A stretch of 37,404 bases of DNA. Origin: Bacillota bacterium (GTDB lineage Bacteria; Bacillota; Sulfobacillia; Sulfobacillales; JAIMBI01). The stretch covers positions 1-37,404 of the forward strand of contig JAJZWV010000040.1 of NCBI GenBank assembly GCA_021846505.1, read 5' to 3'. Below, piece by piece: positions 8,227-18,384 of the stretch (the first letter of the stretch is position 1; each line of letters starts with the position of its first letter). The position numbers were made by a program, and so were the translations under genes. The notes beneath the pieces are model-generated. The model had not been told where the DNA came from and searched no databases. It saw only the letters and a list, made by a program, of their open reading frames with translations.

Positions 8227-9032
8227 AGATGATGATGAAGCGCCGCCAAGGACCGCATCCACGCATCGCGTGCGGAGTCGACGTGATACGAGCGGCGCGA
8301 GTCGTTGAAAAACGCGTGCGGCGCGTCGGCGTACACCTGATACTGAAACGGCTTGCCCAGGGCGGACAGCTTGTCGGCCACCCCGGGCACCGCCTCGGTG
8401 ATGCGAGGGTCTTTGCCGCCGTAAAAGCCATACACCGCGCACGACACCTGGCTCAGCTGACGGTCGTCCGGCGCTGACCCGTAATACACCAGCGCGGTGC
8501 TGAGCCGCGTGCCCATGGCCGCCAGCTGGAAAGACAAAGCGCCCCCCATGCAGTACCCGATGCTGCCCACCGGCATGCCGCGGCTTTCGGGCGCGTCCCG
8601 CAGGTACCCCATCCACGCCACGAGGTCCTGGGCCATGCCGGCCATGTCGCGCGGGCCAAACAGCGCCTCCATCGTGGCTTGCAGGGCGGCTGCTTCATCG
8701 GCGGCCCGCTGGCTCATGTGCTCCTTCAGCACCTCTTGATCCCACCAGCTGCCAGGCGGCAGGGTGTCTAAGAAAGCCTTCAGCCGCTCGATGCTGTCGG
8801 CCGACAGCGGGGCGGGGCGGCCGCCGCGCGAGTACAGGTCGGGCGCCAAGGCCACATACCCCGCCTCCGCAAAGCGGCGGGCCATGTCCTGGATATGTTC
8901 GTCCGGCCCCCAGATTTCCTGGATCACCAGCACAGCCGGCAGTGGGTGCGACACATGCGGCGGCCGCACGAGGTATCCGTCCATCGACTGCCCCTCGCGC
9001 TGATGCACCACCCATCGGGCGTCATACTCCAA
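8220..9032 (-). CDS. Dienelactone hydrolase family protein
   Basis: A cytoplasmic alpha/beta hydrolase of about 270 residues. The catalytic triad of the family is visible: cysteine nucleophile in GYCMGG, aspartate in GGKDPRI and histidine in DAPHAFF, plus the conserved N-terminal strand VLVIQEIWGPDEHI. Family members open dienelactones or hydrolyse related esters; the substrate here cannot be told. The start is uncertain. A TTG at 9032 has a very strong purine-rich site (GGGAGGGGGAGA, 9047-9036 on this strand) just before it, while the in-frame ATG at 9056 has no visible site and would place that purine run inside the coding part. No other gene appears co-transcribed; the ferritin-like gene ends 35 bases upstream of the alternative start. 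Confidence 0.88.
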   Translation of the reverse strand: MEYDARWVVHQREGQSMDGYLVRPPHVSHPLPAVLVIQEIWGPDEHIQDMARRFAEAGYVALAPDLYSRGGRPAPLSADSIERLKAFLDTLPPGSWWDQEVLKEHMSQRAADEAAALQATMEALFGPRDMAGMAQDLVAWMGYLRDAPESRGMPVGSIGYCMGGALSFQLAAMGTRLSTALVYYGSAPDDRQLSQVSCAVYGFYGGKDPRITEAVPGVADKLSALGKPFQYQVYADAPHAFFNDSRRSYHVDSARDAWMRSLAALHHHLS

Positions 9033-9091
9033 AAGTCTCCCCCTCCCGGTAGCCATTATATCGGTCGGGCACTGCGGGTGGCGCCGGCTCC

Positions 9092-9886
9092 TCAAGGACT
9101 CAGCGTCGCTTGGTGGTAGCGCTCGTGCGCCAAGATGCGGTCGAGCGTGGGCAGCAGCGCGGGCAGCTCCGCGCTGGCCCAGCGGCGCACGTCCTCATAC
9201 ATCCGCGCTTCCCCCTGCTCGCCCGCCGCCGCTGTGGCGGCCGGTCCGCGCGCAAAGTCCGCCGAGACGCCCAGCTGGCCCAGGTGCTTCCCGATCCAGC
9301 CCAAGTGCCGCATTTCATCGACCGAGCGCTCTTCCATGTCGAGGCCAACACGCGGCAGGTGCTCGTCCAGAAACGACTGCATCAGGTAGGTCAGCATCTG
9401 CTGGTACTCCACTCCAATGGCTTGCTGGAGGTGCCCCGCCACGCGTGCACTGTCCGCATGGGCCGGCCATTGGTGCGGCTCCCCATGGGTTCGGTCCAGC
9501 AGCTCGCGGAACTGGCGCAGATGGTCCCGCTCATCCGCCACGATGCGGTGGAGCAGGTGCACCACCTCCACGTCGCCAATCAGGTCGGCGTGGGCCTCAT
9601 ACTGGTCAATCGCATGCACCTCGGCCTCCACGTCTTTTTGGAGGGCGGCCGGGGTCGTGGACACGGGCGTGACGGGGGGCGTGGCCAAGTCCGGAGTCCC
9701 GCCCAACTTCGCGATGGTGTGGCCCAGCCACTTGAAGTGGCGCATCTCATCATTGGCAATCTCTAAAATCTGCGGGCCGTAGGCACTCGCCACTGTCCAC
9801 GCATGGGTCAGATAGTAGAGGATGGCATCATGCTCACCATACAGGTCCTCGTTCAACAGCCGGATCGTATCGGCATCGTGCCGCAT
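9092..9886 (-). CDS. Tandem ferritin-like di-iron protein (rubrerythrin-like)
   Basis: A 264-residue protein with four E...ExxH-type helices, each carrying carboxylate and histidine iron ligands: E18 with DEMRH (46-50), E97 with DERDH (118-122), E160 with DEMRH (190-194), and E240 with HERYH (254-258). One ferritin-like four-helix bundle needs two such helix pairs, so the protein looks like two complete bundles fused in one chain. Likely roles are iron binding or peroxide/oxygen detoxification in the cytoplasm (inference); there is no rubredoxin-type CxxC. The ATG at 9886 is preceded by AAAGGGGTGG (9903-9894 on this strand). Reading further upstream would run antisense to the NTPase gene at 9983, so a longer start is rejected. 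Confidence 0.82.
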   Translation of the reverse strand: MRHDADTIRLLNEDLYGEHDAILYYLTHAWTVASAYGPQILEIANDEMRHFKWLGHTIAKLGGTPDLATPPVTPVSTTPAALQKDVEAEVHAIDQYEAHADLIGDVEVVHLLHRIVADERDHLRQFRELLDRTHGEPHQWPAHADSARVAGHLQQAIGVEYQQMLTYLMQSFLDEHLPRVGLDMEERSVDEMRHLGWIGKHLGQLGVSADFARGPAATAAAGEQGEARMYEDVRRWASAELPALLPTLDRILAHERYHQATLSP

Positions 9887-9982
9887 GCAGCGTCCACCCC
9901 TTTCGGCGCATGGGGCTAGCTTGCGGGCCGGCGTGCGGCTTATACCTGCGGCCCCAGCAGGACTTTCGGCTCGGATGTCCAA

Positions 9983-10559
9983 GTGAGCGGCATGAATGTG
10001 CAGCGCATCCCGCCGCCGGCGGGCCATCCCTGGCCGCCGCGCGTGGCCGTCGGCTCGCTGAATCCCACCAAAGTCAACGCCGCCGCCAGGGTGCTTGCCC
10101 ACCTGGCCCCGGGGTCTGCGGTGCAGGGGGTGGCGGTGGCCTCCGGCGTCCGCGACCAGCCGCTCGGGTGGGCGGAAACCACTTGCGGGGCGGTCGTGCG
10201 CGCCACTCGAGCACGCGAGGCCCTGTCGGCTCCATACGGCATTGGCCTCGAAGGCGGCGTGCTGCTGACCAAGCGTGCGGGCTGGCTCATGGGGGTTGCG
10301 GCGGTGGCTGCCCCTTCGGGACTGTGGCAGGCGCGGGGCGGCACGATCCAGCTGCCACCCATCATGGTGGAGCGCGTGCGGGCGGGCGAAGAGCTGGGTC
10401 CGGTGGTGGATGACCTCACCGGCCTCACCGAAGCCAAAGCGGGCATGGGCGCCATCGGGTGGCTCACCGGGGGCTTGGTGCTGCGCGAGGACTCCTGGGT
10501 GGACACCCTGGCGCGCGCGCTGGCGCCGCTGGTCCACCCGGAGTGGTATCGCGCCGGAC

Positions 10560-10579
<20 letters not shown>
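9983..10579 (+). CDS. YjjX/DUF84-type inosine/xanthosine triphosphatase
   Basis: A 198-residue protein of the non-canonical purine NTPase family (YjjX/DUF84), which hydrolyses ITP and XTP and keeps deaminated purines out of nucleic acids. It has the N-terminal substrate motif [12 protein letters not shown], the central GIGLEGGV, and [20 protein letters not shown] near the C-terminus. The start may be the GTG at 9983 or the ATG at 9992; neither has a strong ribosome binding site. The last 20 bases overlap the 3' end of the convergent aconitase gene. It stands alone and is divergent from the ferritin-like gene. Confidence 0.82.
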
Positions 10580-13247
<2,668 letters not shown>

Positions 13248-13395
13248 CGGAATCCCTCGCTTTCGCTCTCTCCGCTTCTCTTGCCGGATCTTCTCGGGCG
13301 CCTGCCGAGGCCCCGGCTTCATCGCTCGAAGCCACCTCGCTGACCTGCACCTGATTCTATCCGACCGCGGGCACCTCCCGATGCATGCGCCGCAA

Positions 13396-14022
13396 CTACA
13401 GCGGGCCGTCCCTGCAACAGGCCGAGTCGCCTGCGAGGCAGGACAGAGGCCGCGACAGGTCGCCGCGCCGAGCCCACACCAGCTCCGCCAGCGCGTCGGG
13501 CGGCGCCCACGGCACCCAGCGCTCGGCGCCGAACGCTTGGGCGTCATCCGGGCGCCCCACCCACAGGGCGACCGGCCCGCGAGTGGGCGGCACGCCCCCC
13601 GGGGCCAGCACAATTTTCGGCGTCGGCAGTTCGCGGCCGCCTTCCACCAGCAACCACTCCACCGACAGCCCCTGCCACGCCCGAGCGAGGTGCGGCCATC
13701 GGTCCGCCTGCTCGTGCGGCAGGGCGCTGCGCCGGGCCCAGTCGGCGCTGAGCCGCTCCACGCCATCAGGCGCCACCCGATACACGGGATCCGCCCCCGC
13801 CGCATGGAGGCGCTCCGCATCTTTCTGATGTCTGGCCGCCGGCCGCCGCGGCACGGCTTGCCCGGCCGGCTCGCCACCGAGTGGATGGTGTGACCACTTG
13901 ACGGCCGCGGCCGACTGGCCGGCCGAGCGGGCCCGCTGGACGAGTGCCACCATGAGGGTGGTTTTGCCAGCCTGAGACGCGCCCACCACTTGCAGCCACC
14001 GCGGAGTTTCAGGGCGAGCCAC
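13396..14022 (-). CDS. mobB: Molybdopterin-guanine dinucleotide biosynthesis protein MobB
   Basis: A small GTP-binding P-loop protein of 208 residues, thought to help MobA attach GMP to molybdopterin or to deliver the cofactor. The Walker A loop GASQAGKTT is at residues 14-22 and is followed by [23 protein letters not shown], typical of the MobB N-terminus; [11 protein letters not shown] is the second conserved strand. The start is GTG at 14022, inside the last 14 bases of mobA, so the two are translationally coupled. It ends with a Cys-containing tail. Aconitase follows 148 bases downstream on the same strand. Confidence 0.85.
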   Translation of the reverse strand: MARPETPRWLQVVGASQAGKTTLMVALVQRARSAGQSAAAVKWSHHPLGGEPAGQAVPRRPAARHQKDAERLHAAGADPVYRVAPDGVERLSADWARRSALPHEQADRWPHLARAWQGLSVEWLLVEGGRELPTPKIVLAPGGVPPTRGPVALWVGRPDDAQAFGAERWVPWAPPDALAELVWARRGDLSRPLSCLAGDSACCRDGPL

Positions 14023-14614
14023 GGCGCCACGCCTCCCACTCCCGCGGGGTGTTCAGATTGGCCAGCCAGCCCGCCTGGTGCTCGGCCAGTCGCACCACCT
14101 GGGTGGGCAGTGTCTGGAGGACCGCCCGCACCGCCCGCTGGCCCTCGGCAAAGCACGCCGCTGCTGGCTCGGCCGCCCCTCGATGCCAGCAGGACACCAG
14201 CGGCTCCCAGCGACCGGTGGCCGGGTGCTGCGCCAAGGCCACTCCACCCCCCACCCGCCGTCCGTAGAGGGCTGCCAGCAGCTCCGCGGGCACGTTGGGC
14301 ATGTCCACCGCCAAGACGATGAGCCACTCGGCCCCCACCCGGGCTAGCTGTTCGAGGCCGGCCACAATTCCAGCCAGCGGCCCGGGGCTTTCATCCTGAT
14401 CCACCAGGCGCCCTGCGCCCGGAGCCGCGCCATGCGGCAGCGATATCCACACCGGGCTGACCACCTGCTCTAACAGGCGCACGCGGCTGGCGAGCAGGGT
14501 GTCGCCCGCCGCACCGACGGGCAGCTCGGCCTTGGGCCGCCCCATGCGACGACTTTGCCCACCGGCCAGCACCAGCCCGGCCGCGTCCTCCCACTTCGCC
14601 CCGCGATTGGTCAC
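14009..14614 (-). CDS. mobA: Molybdenum cofactor guanylyltransferase MobA
   Basis: Transfers GMP from GTP to the molybdenum cofactor, giving the form used by formate dehydrogenases and related enzymes. The product is about 201 residues with the nucleotidyltransferase signature [19 protein letters not shown] near the N-terminus, then [11 protein letters not shown], the metal-binding LAVDMPNV, and NLNTPREW near the C-terminus. A GTG start at 14614 fits GAGGTGG (8 bases before it); an in-frame GTG at 14626 would add four codons but lacks a well-placed site. mobB overlaps its 3' end. fdhD is divergent across a gap of about 140 bases, so the three maturation genes form one locus. Confidence 0.92.
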   Translation of the reverse strand: MTNRGAKWEDAAGLVLAGGQSRRMGRPKAELPVGAAGDTLLASRVRLLEQVVSPVWISLPHGAAPGAGRLVDQDESPGPLAGIVAGLEQLARVGAEWLIVLAVDMPNVPAELLAALYGRRVGGGVALAQHPATGRWEPLVSCWHRGAAEPAAACFAEGQRAVRAVLQTLPTQVVRLAEHQAGWLANLNTPREWEAWRRGSP

Positions 14615-14675
14615 TATGGCGCCCACCTCGCTGCCGGGATTCCCCGAGCCACGCCACCCATGAAGGTCATGACGG

Positions 14676-14681
14676 TATAAT
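14676..14681 (+). promoter_or_regulatory. Candidate -10 box in the mobA/fdhD divergent gap
   Basis: A perfect TATAAT lies 72 bases before the fdhD start. No good -35 hexamer is seen 16-18 bases upstream, and the same bases read TATTAT on the other strand, toward mobA, so either direction or both is possible. Confidence 0.3.
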
Positions 14682-14752
14682 AACCAAGCAACCGAACATC
14701 AGCGACGCGCGAAGGTTGGTGAATCGCGGCCGGTCGCCGCGGGAGAGGGGGC

Positions 14753-15667
14753 ATGGGGATGGCAGGCACTGAAGCGGACCGTGGGCCGCCCCCGCCGCTG
14801 GCCGACCGTGCGCCGTGGCCGTTGGTGCGGGTCGTGGACGGCCGCATCCACCGGGTGCGCGACACAGTCGCGCTGGAAAGCCCCCTCACCCTGATGCTCA
14901 ATGGGCGCGAGTGGGTGACCCTGCTGGCCACGCCCTCCCATTCCGAAGAGCTGGTGCTAGGATTCTTAGCGGCGGAGGGCGTGGTGCAGCATGCCGGTGA
15001 GGTGTCCCGGCTGGTGCTGGATGCAGAGGACGGGCGGGCCTGGATCCGCTGCCCCGGACTGAGCCCAGCGGCCCGCGACGAGATTTTGGTGGGCCGGCGC
15101 ACACTGTCCGCCTGCTGTGGCCGGGGCCACCCGGGCTTGGTGTTTGCCAGCGACGTGGACGTGCCGCCAGTGCCCGCCGGAGCCGTGCTGGCCGCCCCCG
15201 AGCGCATTCCAGCGTGGGTCGAGGCGCTCGATCTCTCCGCCGAGGCGTTTCACGACACGGGCGGCATGCACACCGTCGGGCTGGCCAGCATCGACCGCGA
15301 TGGGTTTTGGGTAGTCCGCAGTGACGTGGGGCGGCACAACGCGCTGGACAAAGTGGCGGGCTGGTGCCTGCAGCAGGGTGCGCCGGATCCAGGAGCCGCC
15401 GCGATCATCTTTTCCGGCCGGGTATCCGCGGAGGTGGTGGTAAAAGCCGGGCGCCTCGGCGCCGGGCTGGTGGTGTCCCACGCGGCGCCTACGACACTGG
15501 GACTCCAGATGGCCGATCGCCTTGGGGTCACGGTGGTGGCGTTTGCCCGCGGAGCGCGCTTTGGCGTGTACACCCATCCGGAGCGAATCGCCTGGCCATC
15601 GGGATCGCCCAGCCCTCATCGCCCGCGCATGGAATCGCCCGCGGCACCACATGATACTCCAGGATAA
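14753..15667 (+). CDS. fdhD: Formate dehydrogenase accessory sulfurtransferase FdhD
   Basis: FdhD moves sulfur from a cysteine desulfurase to the molybdenum or tungsten bis-MGD cofactor before insertion into formate dehydrogenase. The 304-residue product shows the family segments LTLMLNGREWVTLLATP, EELVLGFLAAEGVV, FHDTGGMHTVGLA, DVGRHNALDKVAGW and FSGRVSAEVVVKAGRLG. The sulfur-carrying site normally reads CxxC; here it reads SACCGRG with adjacent C121 and C122 and no second cysteine two residues on. The purine run GAGAGGGGG lies close to the ATG at 14753 and better spaced for the in-frame ATG at 14759. The last 25 residues are Pro/Ser-rich. No formate dehydrogenase is in the window. Confidence 0.93.
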   Translation: MGMAGTEADRGPPPPLADRAPWPLVRVVDGRIHRVRDTVALESPLTLMLNGREWVTLLATPSHSEELVLGFLAAEGVVQHAGEVSRLVLDAEDGRAWIRCPGLSPAARDEILVGRRTLSACCGRGHPGLVFASDVDVPPVPAGAVLAAPERIPAWVEALDLSAEAFHDTGGMHTVGLASIDRDGFWVVRSDVGRHNALDKVAGWCLQQGAPDPGAAAIIFSGRVSAEVVVKAGRLGAGLVVSHAAPTTLGLQMADRLGVTVVAFARGARFGVYTHPERIAWPSGSPSPHRPRMESPAAPHDTPG

Positions 15668-15822
15668 CAGCATGATTGTTCCAGAAGATCCAGAAGTCAC
15701 GTTGACAGGGTCTGGGTCAGCGCCTTCAATATAGTGTCTGTGACCGGCGCGGGCTCCCTTGGACGCGCCAACACCCGCCGGTGTGCGCTGGCCGGCCAAA
15801 CGTGGGGGAGGAATGTGACGGG

Positions 15823-16524
15823 GTGCTGAACCGAGCCCAGCCAGCCAGCCGGCTGCCCGCACCGCGCTTGCTGTGGTGGTGCGGCTTCTTGGCGCTGGCG
15901 GGAGCGGTGCTGCTGATCAGCGCGCTGGCGCGCCCCAACCGCGGTGTGCTGGGCCTCACGAACAGCCCCCGATCAGTGCTGGTAGCCCTGGAGCCGCCAG
16001 CTGGCCAGCCCGGCTTTGCCGGCTTCGTGGTGGTGCTTCACGGCAATGGCAGCACGTGGACCGTCGTCCCGGTGCCGGGGACGATTGCCGGCCACACGCG
16101 CGACCCGCTGTGGCTTGGCGCCAGCAGCCTCACCCCCGCCGGTTTGGCCCGCGATGTGGGCCGCGACGCCCACATTCGCCTGTCGGGCTACTTGGTGGTG
16201 CAGGAGCCGGCCGTCGCCCAGCTGCTGCAGACGCTGTCCACGACCGTGCACAGCTGGCCTCAGTCTATCCCGCCGGATGTGGCGCTGGAGCGGCTGGGCT
16301 GGCCCATGGGCGGCTCCGTGCGCCACGGGCAGGCGGCGCTTTTTAAGGCACTCCTCACGGACCTGCCACAGCTGCCCCCCCACGATGTGGCCGCGGCCCA
16401 GCAGGTGGAGGCGGGTGCCAAAACCAACTTGTCGCTGGAGCAGCTGTTTTTGCTGGGAACCTATATTAGGAGTGACTCGCTGAAAGTGGTGGCGTGGAAG
16501 CACGTGCGGAGCGTAGCCCAGTGA
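15823..16524 (+). CDS. Single-pass membrane protein, possibly a degenerate LytR-CpsA-Psr (LCP) domain
   Basis: About 233 residues. A short cytoplasmic N-terminus and one membrane segment (WWCGFLALAGAVLLISAL, about 18-35) are followed by an extracellular domain of about 195 residues. Its order of segments recalls LCP phosphotransferases, which attach wall glycopolymers to peptidoglycan: VALEPPAGQ...FVVVLHGNGSTWTVVPVPGT, then IRLSGYLVVQEPAVAQLLQTL, then a final AGAKTNLSLEQLFLLGTYI like the TNLS motif of LCPs. The arginine-rich catalytic patches of active LCP enzymes are not obvious, so this is a weak, inferred relation. The GTG at 15823 is chosen from GGGGGAGGA at 15803-15811. The stop overlaps the GTG of the glycosyltransferase, so the two are coupled and probably act together in the envelope. 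Confidence 0.55.
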   Translation: MLNRAQPASRLPAPRLLWWCGFLALAGAVLLISALARPNRGVLGLTNSPRSVLVALEPPAGQPGFAGFVVVLHGNGSTWTVVPVPGTIAGHTRDPLWLGASSLTPAGLARDVGRDAHIRLSGYLVVQEPAVAQLLQTLSTTVHSWPQSIPPDVALERLGWPMGGSVRHGQAALFKALLTDLPQLPPHDVAAAQQVEAGAKTNLSLEQLFLLGTYIRSDSLKVVAWKHVRSVAQ

Positions 16525-17720
16525 GCCGCGCGTCGGAGGTGTCCTTCCCGCGGGCGCTCACACGCGCGGCCGCCACCCCCACCGTGATGGCCGTGGGGGC
16601 GGCGCTGCTCGCCCGGCTGCTGGCGATCGAAGTGGGCGGACTCGCGTTTCTGTACTTGCCCCATGCCTGGCTGCAGGAGGTGGCTGGGTATCAGCCGCCA
16701 GCCGGCAACTTCTGGTTCCAGACGCTGGTGGGTCCATGGGCGCACTGGGACGGCTACTGGTATTTGTCCATCGCCCACCTGGGCTACGCGGGCCGCCCGC
16801 TGGCCGCCGCCTTTTTCCCCTTGTACCCCTATCTGCTGAGGCTCTTAGGCACTTCCGTGCTGCTGGGCATCTTGCTATCGGTCGCCTGCTACACGGCCGG
16901 CGCGGTGGTGCTTTACCACCTCGCGGCGGACGAGCTGTCGCCGGGCGCGGCTTGGGCCAGCGTGCTGGCGCTGGCCTTTTTCCCCACGGCCTTTTACTTC
17001 AACGCCGTGTATCCCGAAGCCTCTGTGCTGCTGCTGACGGTGGCCTCGTTCAGCTTGGCGCGCCGCCGCCGCTACGCCTGGGCGGGCCTGGTGGCCGGGG
17101 TGGCCGGCTTCGCCAGCATCGACGCCCTGTTTCTCGGCATTCCCCTGCTCTACTATCTCTGGGCGCGGCGTGAGCCCTTTCGGCGCTGGTGGTCGCTGCT
17201 GCTGGTGCCCACCGGGGTGCTGGCGTTTATGGGGCTCTTGCAGTGGCGGTTTCGCAACGCGCTGCAGTTCCAATCGGTGCAGGGCTACTGGGGCCGCTCC
17301 CTGCATGCCCCCTGGGTGACCATCTACCAGGCCGTGGTGCAGTTTGCCCACTACCTGCCCATCGTCCTGTCGTTCCGGCACCTGTACAACACCCAGCAGC
17401 CCATCGATGCGCTCTCGAACGTGTGGAACCTCGTGTTTTTGGCTGCCGCCATCGCCATGATGGTGGTGACCGTCCGCCGCTTGCCCGCCCCCTACTGGCT
17501 GTATGCGCTGGGCATCCTCCTGCTGCCGGTGTTTGACCCGTCGGCCGGCGTGCCGCTCATGTCGTTCCCACGGCTCATGCTGGCGGCCTGGCCGCTGTTT
17601 ATGGGGGTGGGCGACTGGCTGGCGGAGCGCCCCCGCATGATTTATCCGTACCTCTGGGTGGCCGGCGCAGCTGGTGCCTTCCTGATTTCTCTGTTTGCCA
17701 CGGCACACTGGGTCGCCTAG
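16521..17720 (+). CDS. Polytopic membrane mannosyltransferase-like protein (PIG-V family)
   Basis: A 399-residue protein rich in membrane helices (about 9-10). The first outside loop carries WAHWDGYWYLSIAHLGY, the aspartate-containing motif of PIG-V/GT-C glycosyltransferases, followed by AAFFPLYPYLLRLLG. Such enzymes transfer mannose or another sugar from a polyprenyl-phosphate donor on the outer face of the membrane. The GTG start at 16521 overlaps the stop of the LCP-like gene (GTGA). An in-frame start at 16494 would extend further into that gene and is less likely. The sugar and acceptor cannot be told. The coupling suggests both proteins modify the same wall or surface polymer. Confidence 0.75.
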   Translation: MSRASEVSFPRALTRAAATPTVMAVGAALLARLLAIEVGGLAFLYLPHAWLQEVAGYQPPAGNFWFQTLVGPWAHWDGYWYLSIAHLGYAGRPLAAAFFPLYPYLLRLLGTSVLLGILLSVACYTAGAVVLYHLAADELSPGAAWASVLALAFFPTAFYFNAVYPEASVLLLTVASFSLARRRRYAWAGLVAGVAGFASIDALFLGIPLLYYLWARREPFRRWWSLLLVPTGVLAFMGLLQWRFRNALQFQSVQGYWGRSLHAPWVTIYQAVVQFAHYLPIVLSFRHLYNTQQPIDALSNVWNLVFLAAAIAMMVVTVRRLPAPYWLYALGILLLPVFDPSAGVPLMSFPRLMLAAWPLFMGVGDWLAERPRMIYPYLWVAGAAGAFLISLFATAHWVA

Positions 17721-17787
17721 CGCCCGCGCGGCAAACTTTCGCCCTGCCTGCCAGCACCTTCCCCCCATCCTGTGCTAAACTTTCATT

Positions 17788-17802
17788 GTTAATCTGGTTA
17801 AC
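17788..17802 (+). promoter_or_regulatory. Palindromic operator before marR-MFS
   Basis: GTTAA (17788-17792) and TTAAC (17798-17802) form a perfect inverted repeat around TCTGG. It sits 23 bases before the marR start and just downstream of a TAAACT box (17776-17781) that could be a -10. AT-rich palindromes of this size and place are typical MarR targets, so autoregulation of the marR-MFS pair is likely (inference). Confidence 0.5.
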
Positions 17803-17825
17803 GGCTGGCGGCAGGAGGAATGCAC

Positions 17826-18380
17826 ATGGCGCATGAGCGGCAGGACGGGAGCCCGGAGCTTACAGGTTCCGGGCCACCGGCGGACCCTCGGCTGGCAGAG
17901 TCTGCCCGGCCTCCGGCCCACCCGGCCGGAGATCGCGACGCCCTGCTGCGCCGCATGGCTGAGAGCCTGGACCGTCTGACGCGCCGGCTGGGGCGCCACT
18001 GGGGCCCTCTGACCCACTCCCAGTGGGCGATGCTGCGCCGGCTGCTGGACGGGCCGGTGCTGGTGGGGGCGCTGGCCGAGCGGCTGGACATTTCCACGGC
18101 GGGCGCCACCCGCATGCTTGATAAGTTGGAGCAGTCCGGCTTCGTGGCGCGCAGCCGGACCACCGATGACCTGAGGCAGGTTGCCGCGTCGCTGACGGAT
18201 GCCGGCCGGATCGCGGTGCAGGAGGCATTTACCGCCCACGTAGCGCGGCTGGGCGAGCTGGCGGCGTCGCTGTCTTCGGCGGAGCTGGCCGAGTGGCTCA
18301 CGCTGTTGGAGCGCATGGCGCCGCCCAAGCAGTGCCGCCACCCCCACCCGGAGGTGCCGCTCGCTGCCTTGAAGGGCTGA
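17826..18380 (+). CDS. MarR-family transcriptional regulator
   Basis: A 184-residue winged-helix regulator. A polar, Pro/Ala-rich N-terminal extension of about 35 residues precedes the MarR core. The recognition region is GALAERLDISTAGATRMLDKLEQSGFVARSRTTDDLRQVAASLTDAG, including the wing with the DxRQ-like sequence DDLRQ. MarR dimers usually repress an adjacent transporter until a phenolic or lipophilic ligand binds. AGGAGG at 17813-17818 is 7 bases before the ATG at 17826, while the in-frame ATG at 17820 would be almost in contact with it. The MFS gene begins 4 bases after the stop, and a palindrome lies in the leader. Confidence 0.88.
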   Translation: MAHERQDGSPELTGSGPPADPRLAESARPPAHPAGDRDALLRRMAESLDRLTRRLGRHWGPLTHSQWAMLRRLLDGPVLVGALAERLDISTAGATRMLDKLEQSGFVARSRTTDDLRQVAASLTDAGRIAVQEAFTAHVARLGELAASLSSAELAEWLTLLERMAPPKQCRHPHPEVPLAALKG

Positions 18381-18384
18381 GCCG

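Noticed and set aside
9887-10537. In-frame extension upstream of the ferritin-like gene
   Set aside because: It would run antisense through the YjjX-type gene, and the ATG at 9886 has its own ribosome binding site.
13248-14327. In-frame extension upstream of aconitase
   Set aside because: The frame is open but overlaps mobB and mobA in a different frame and shows no homology. The aconitase family starts near the ATG at 13247.
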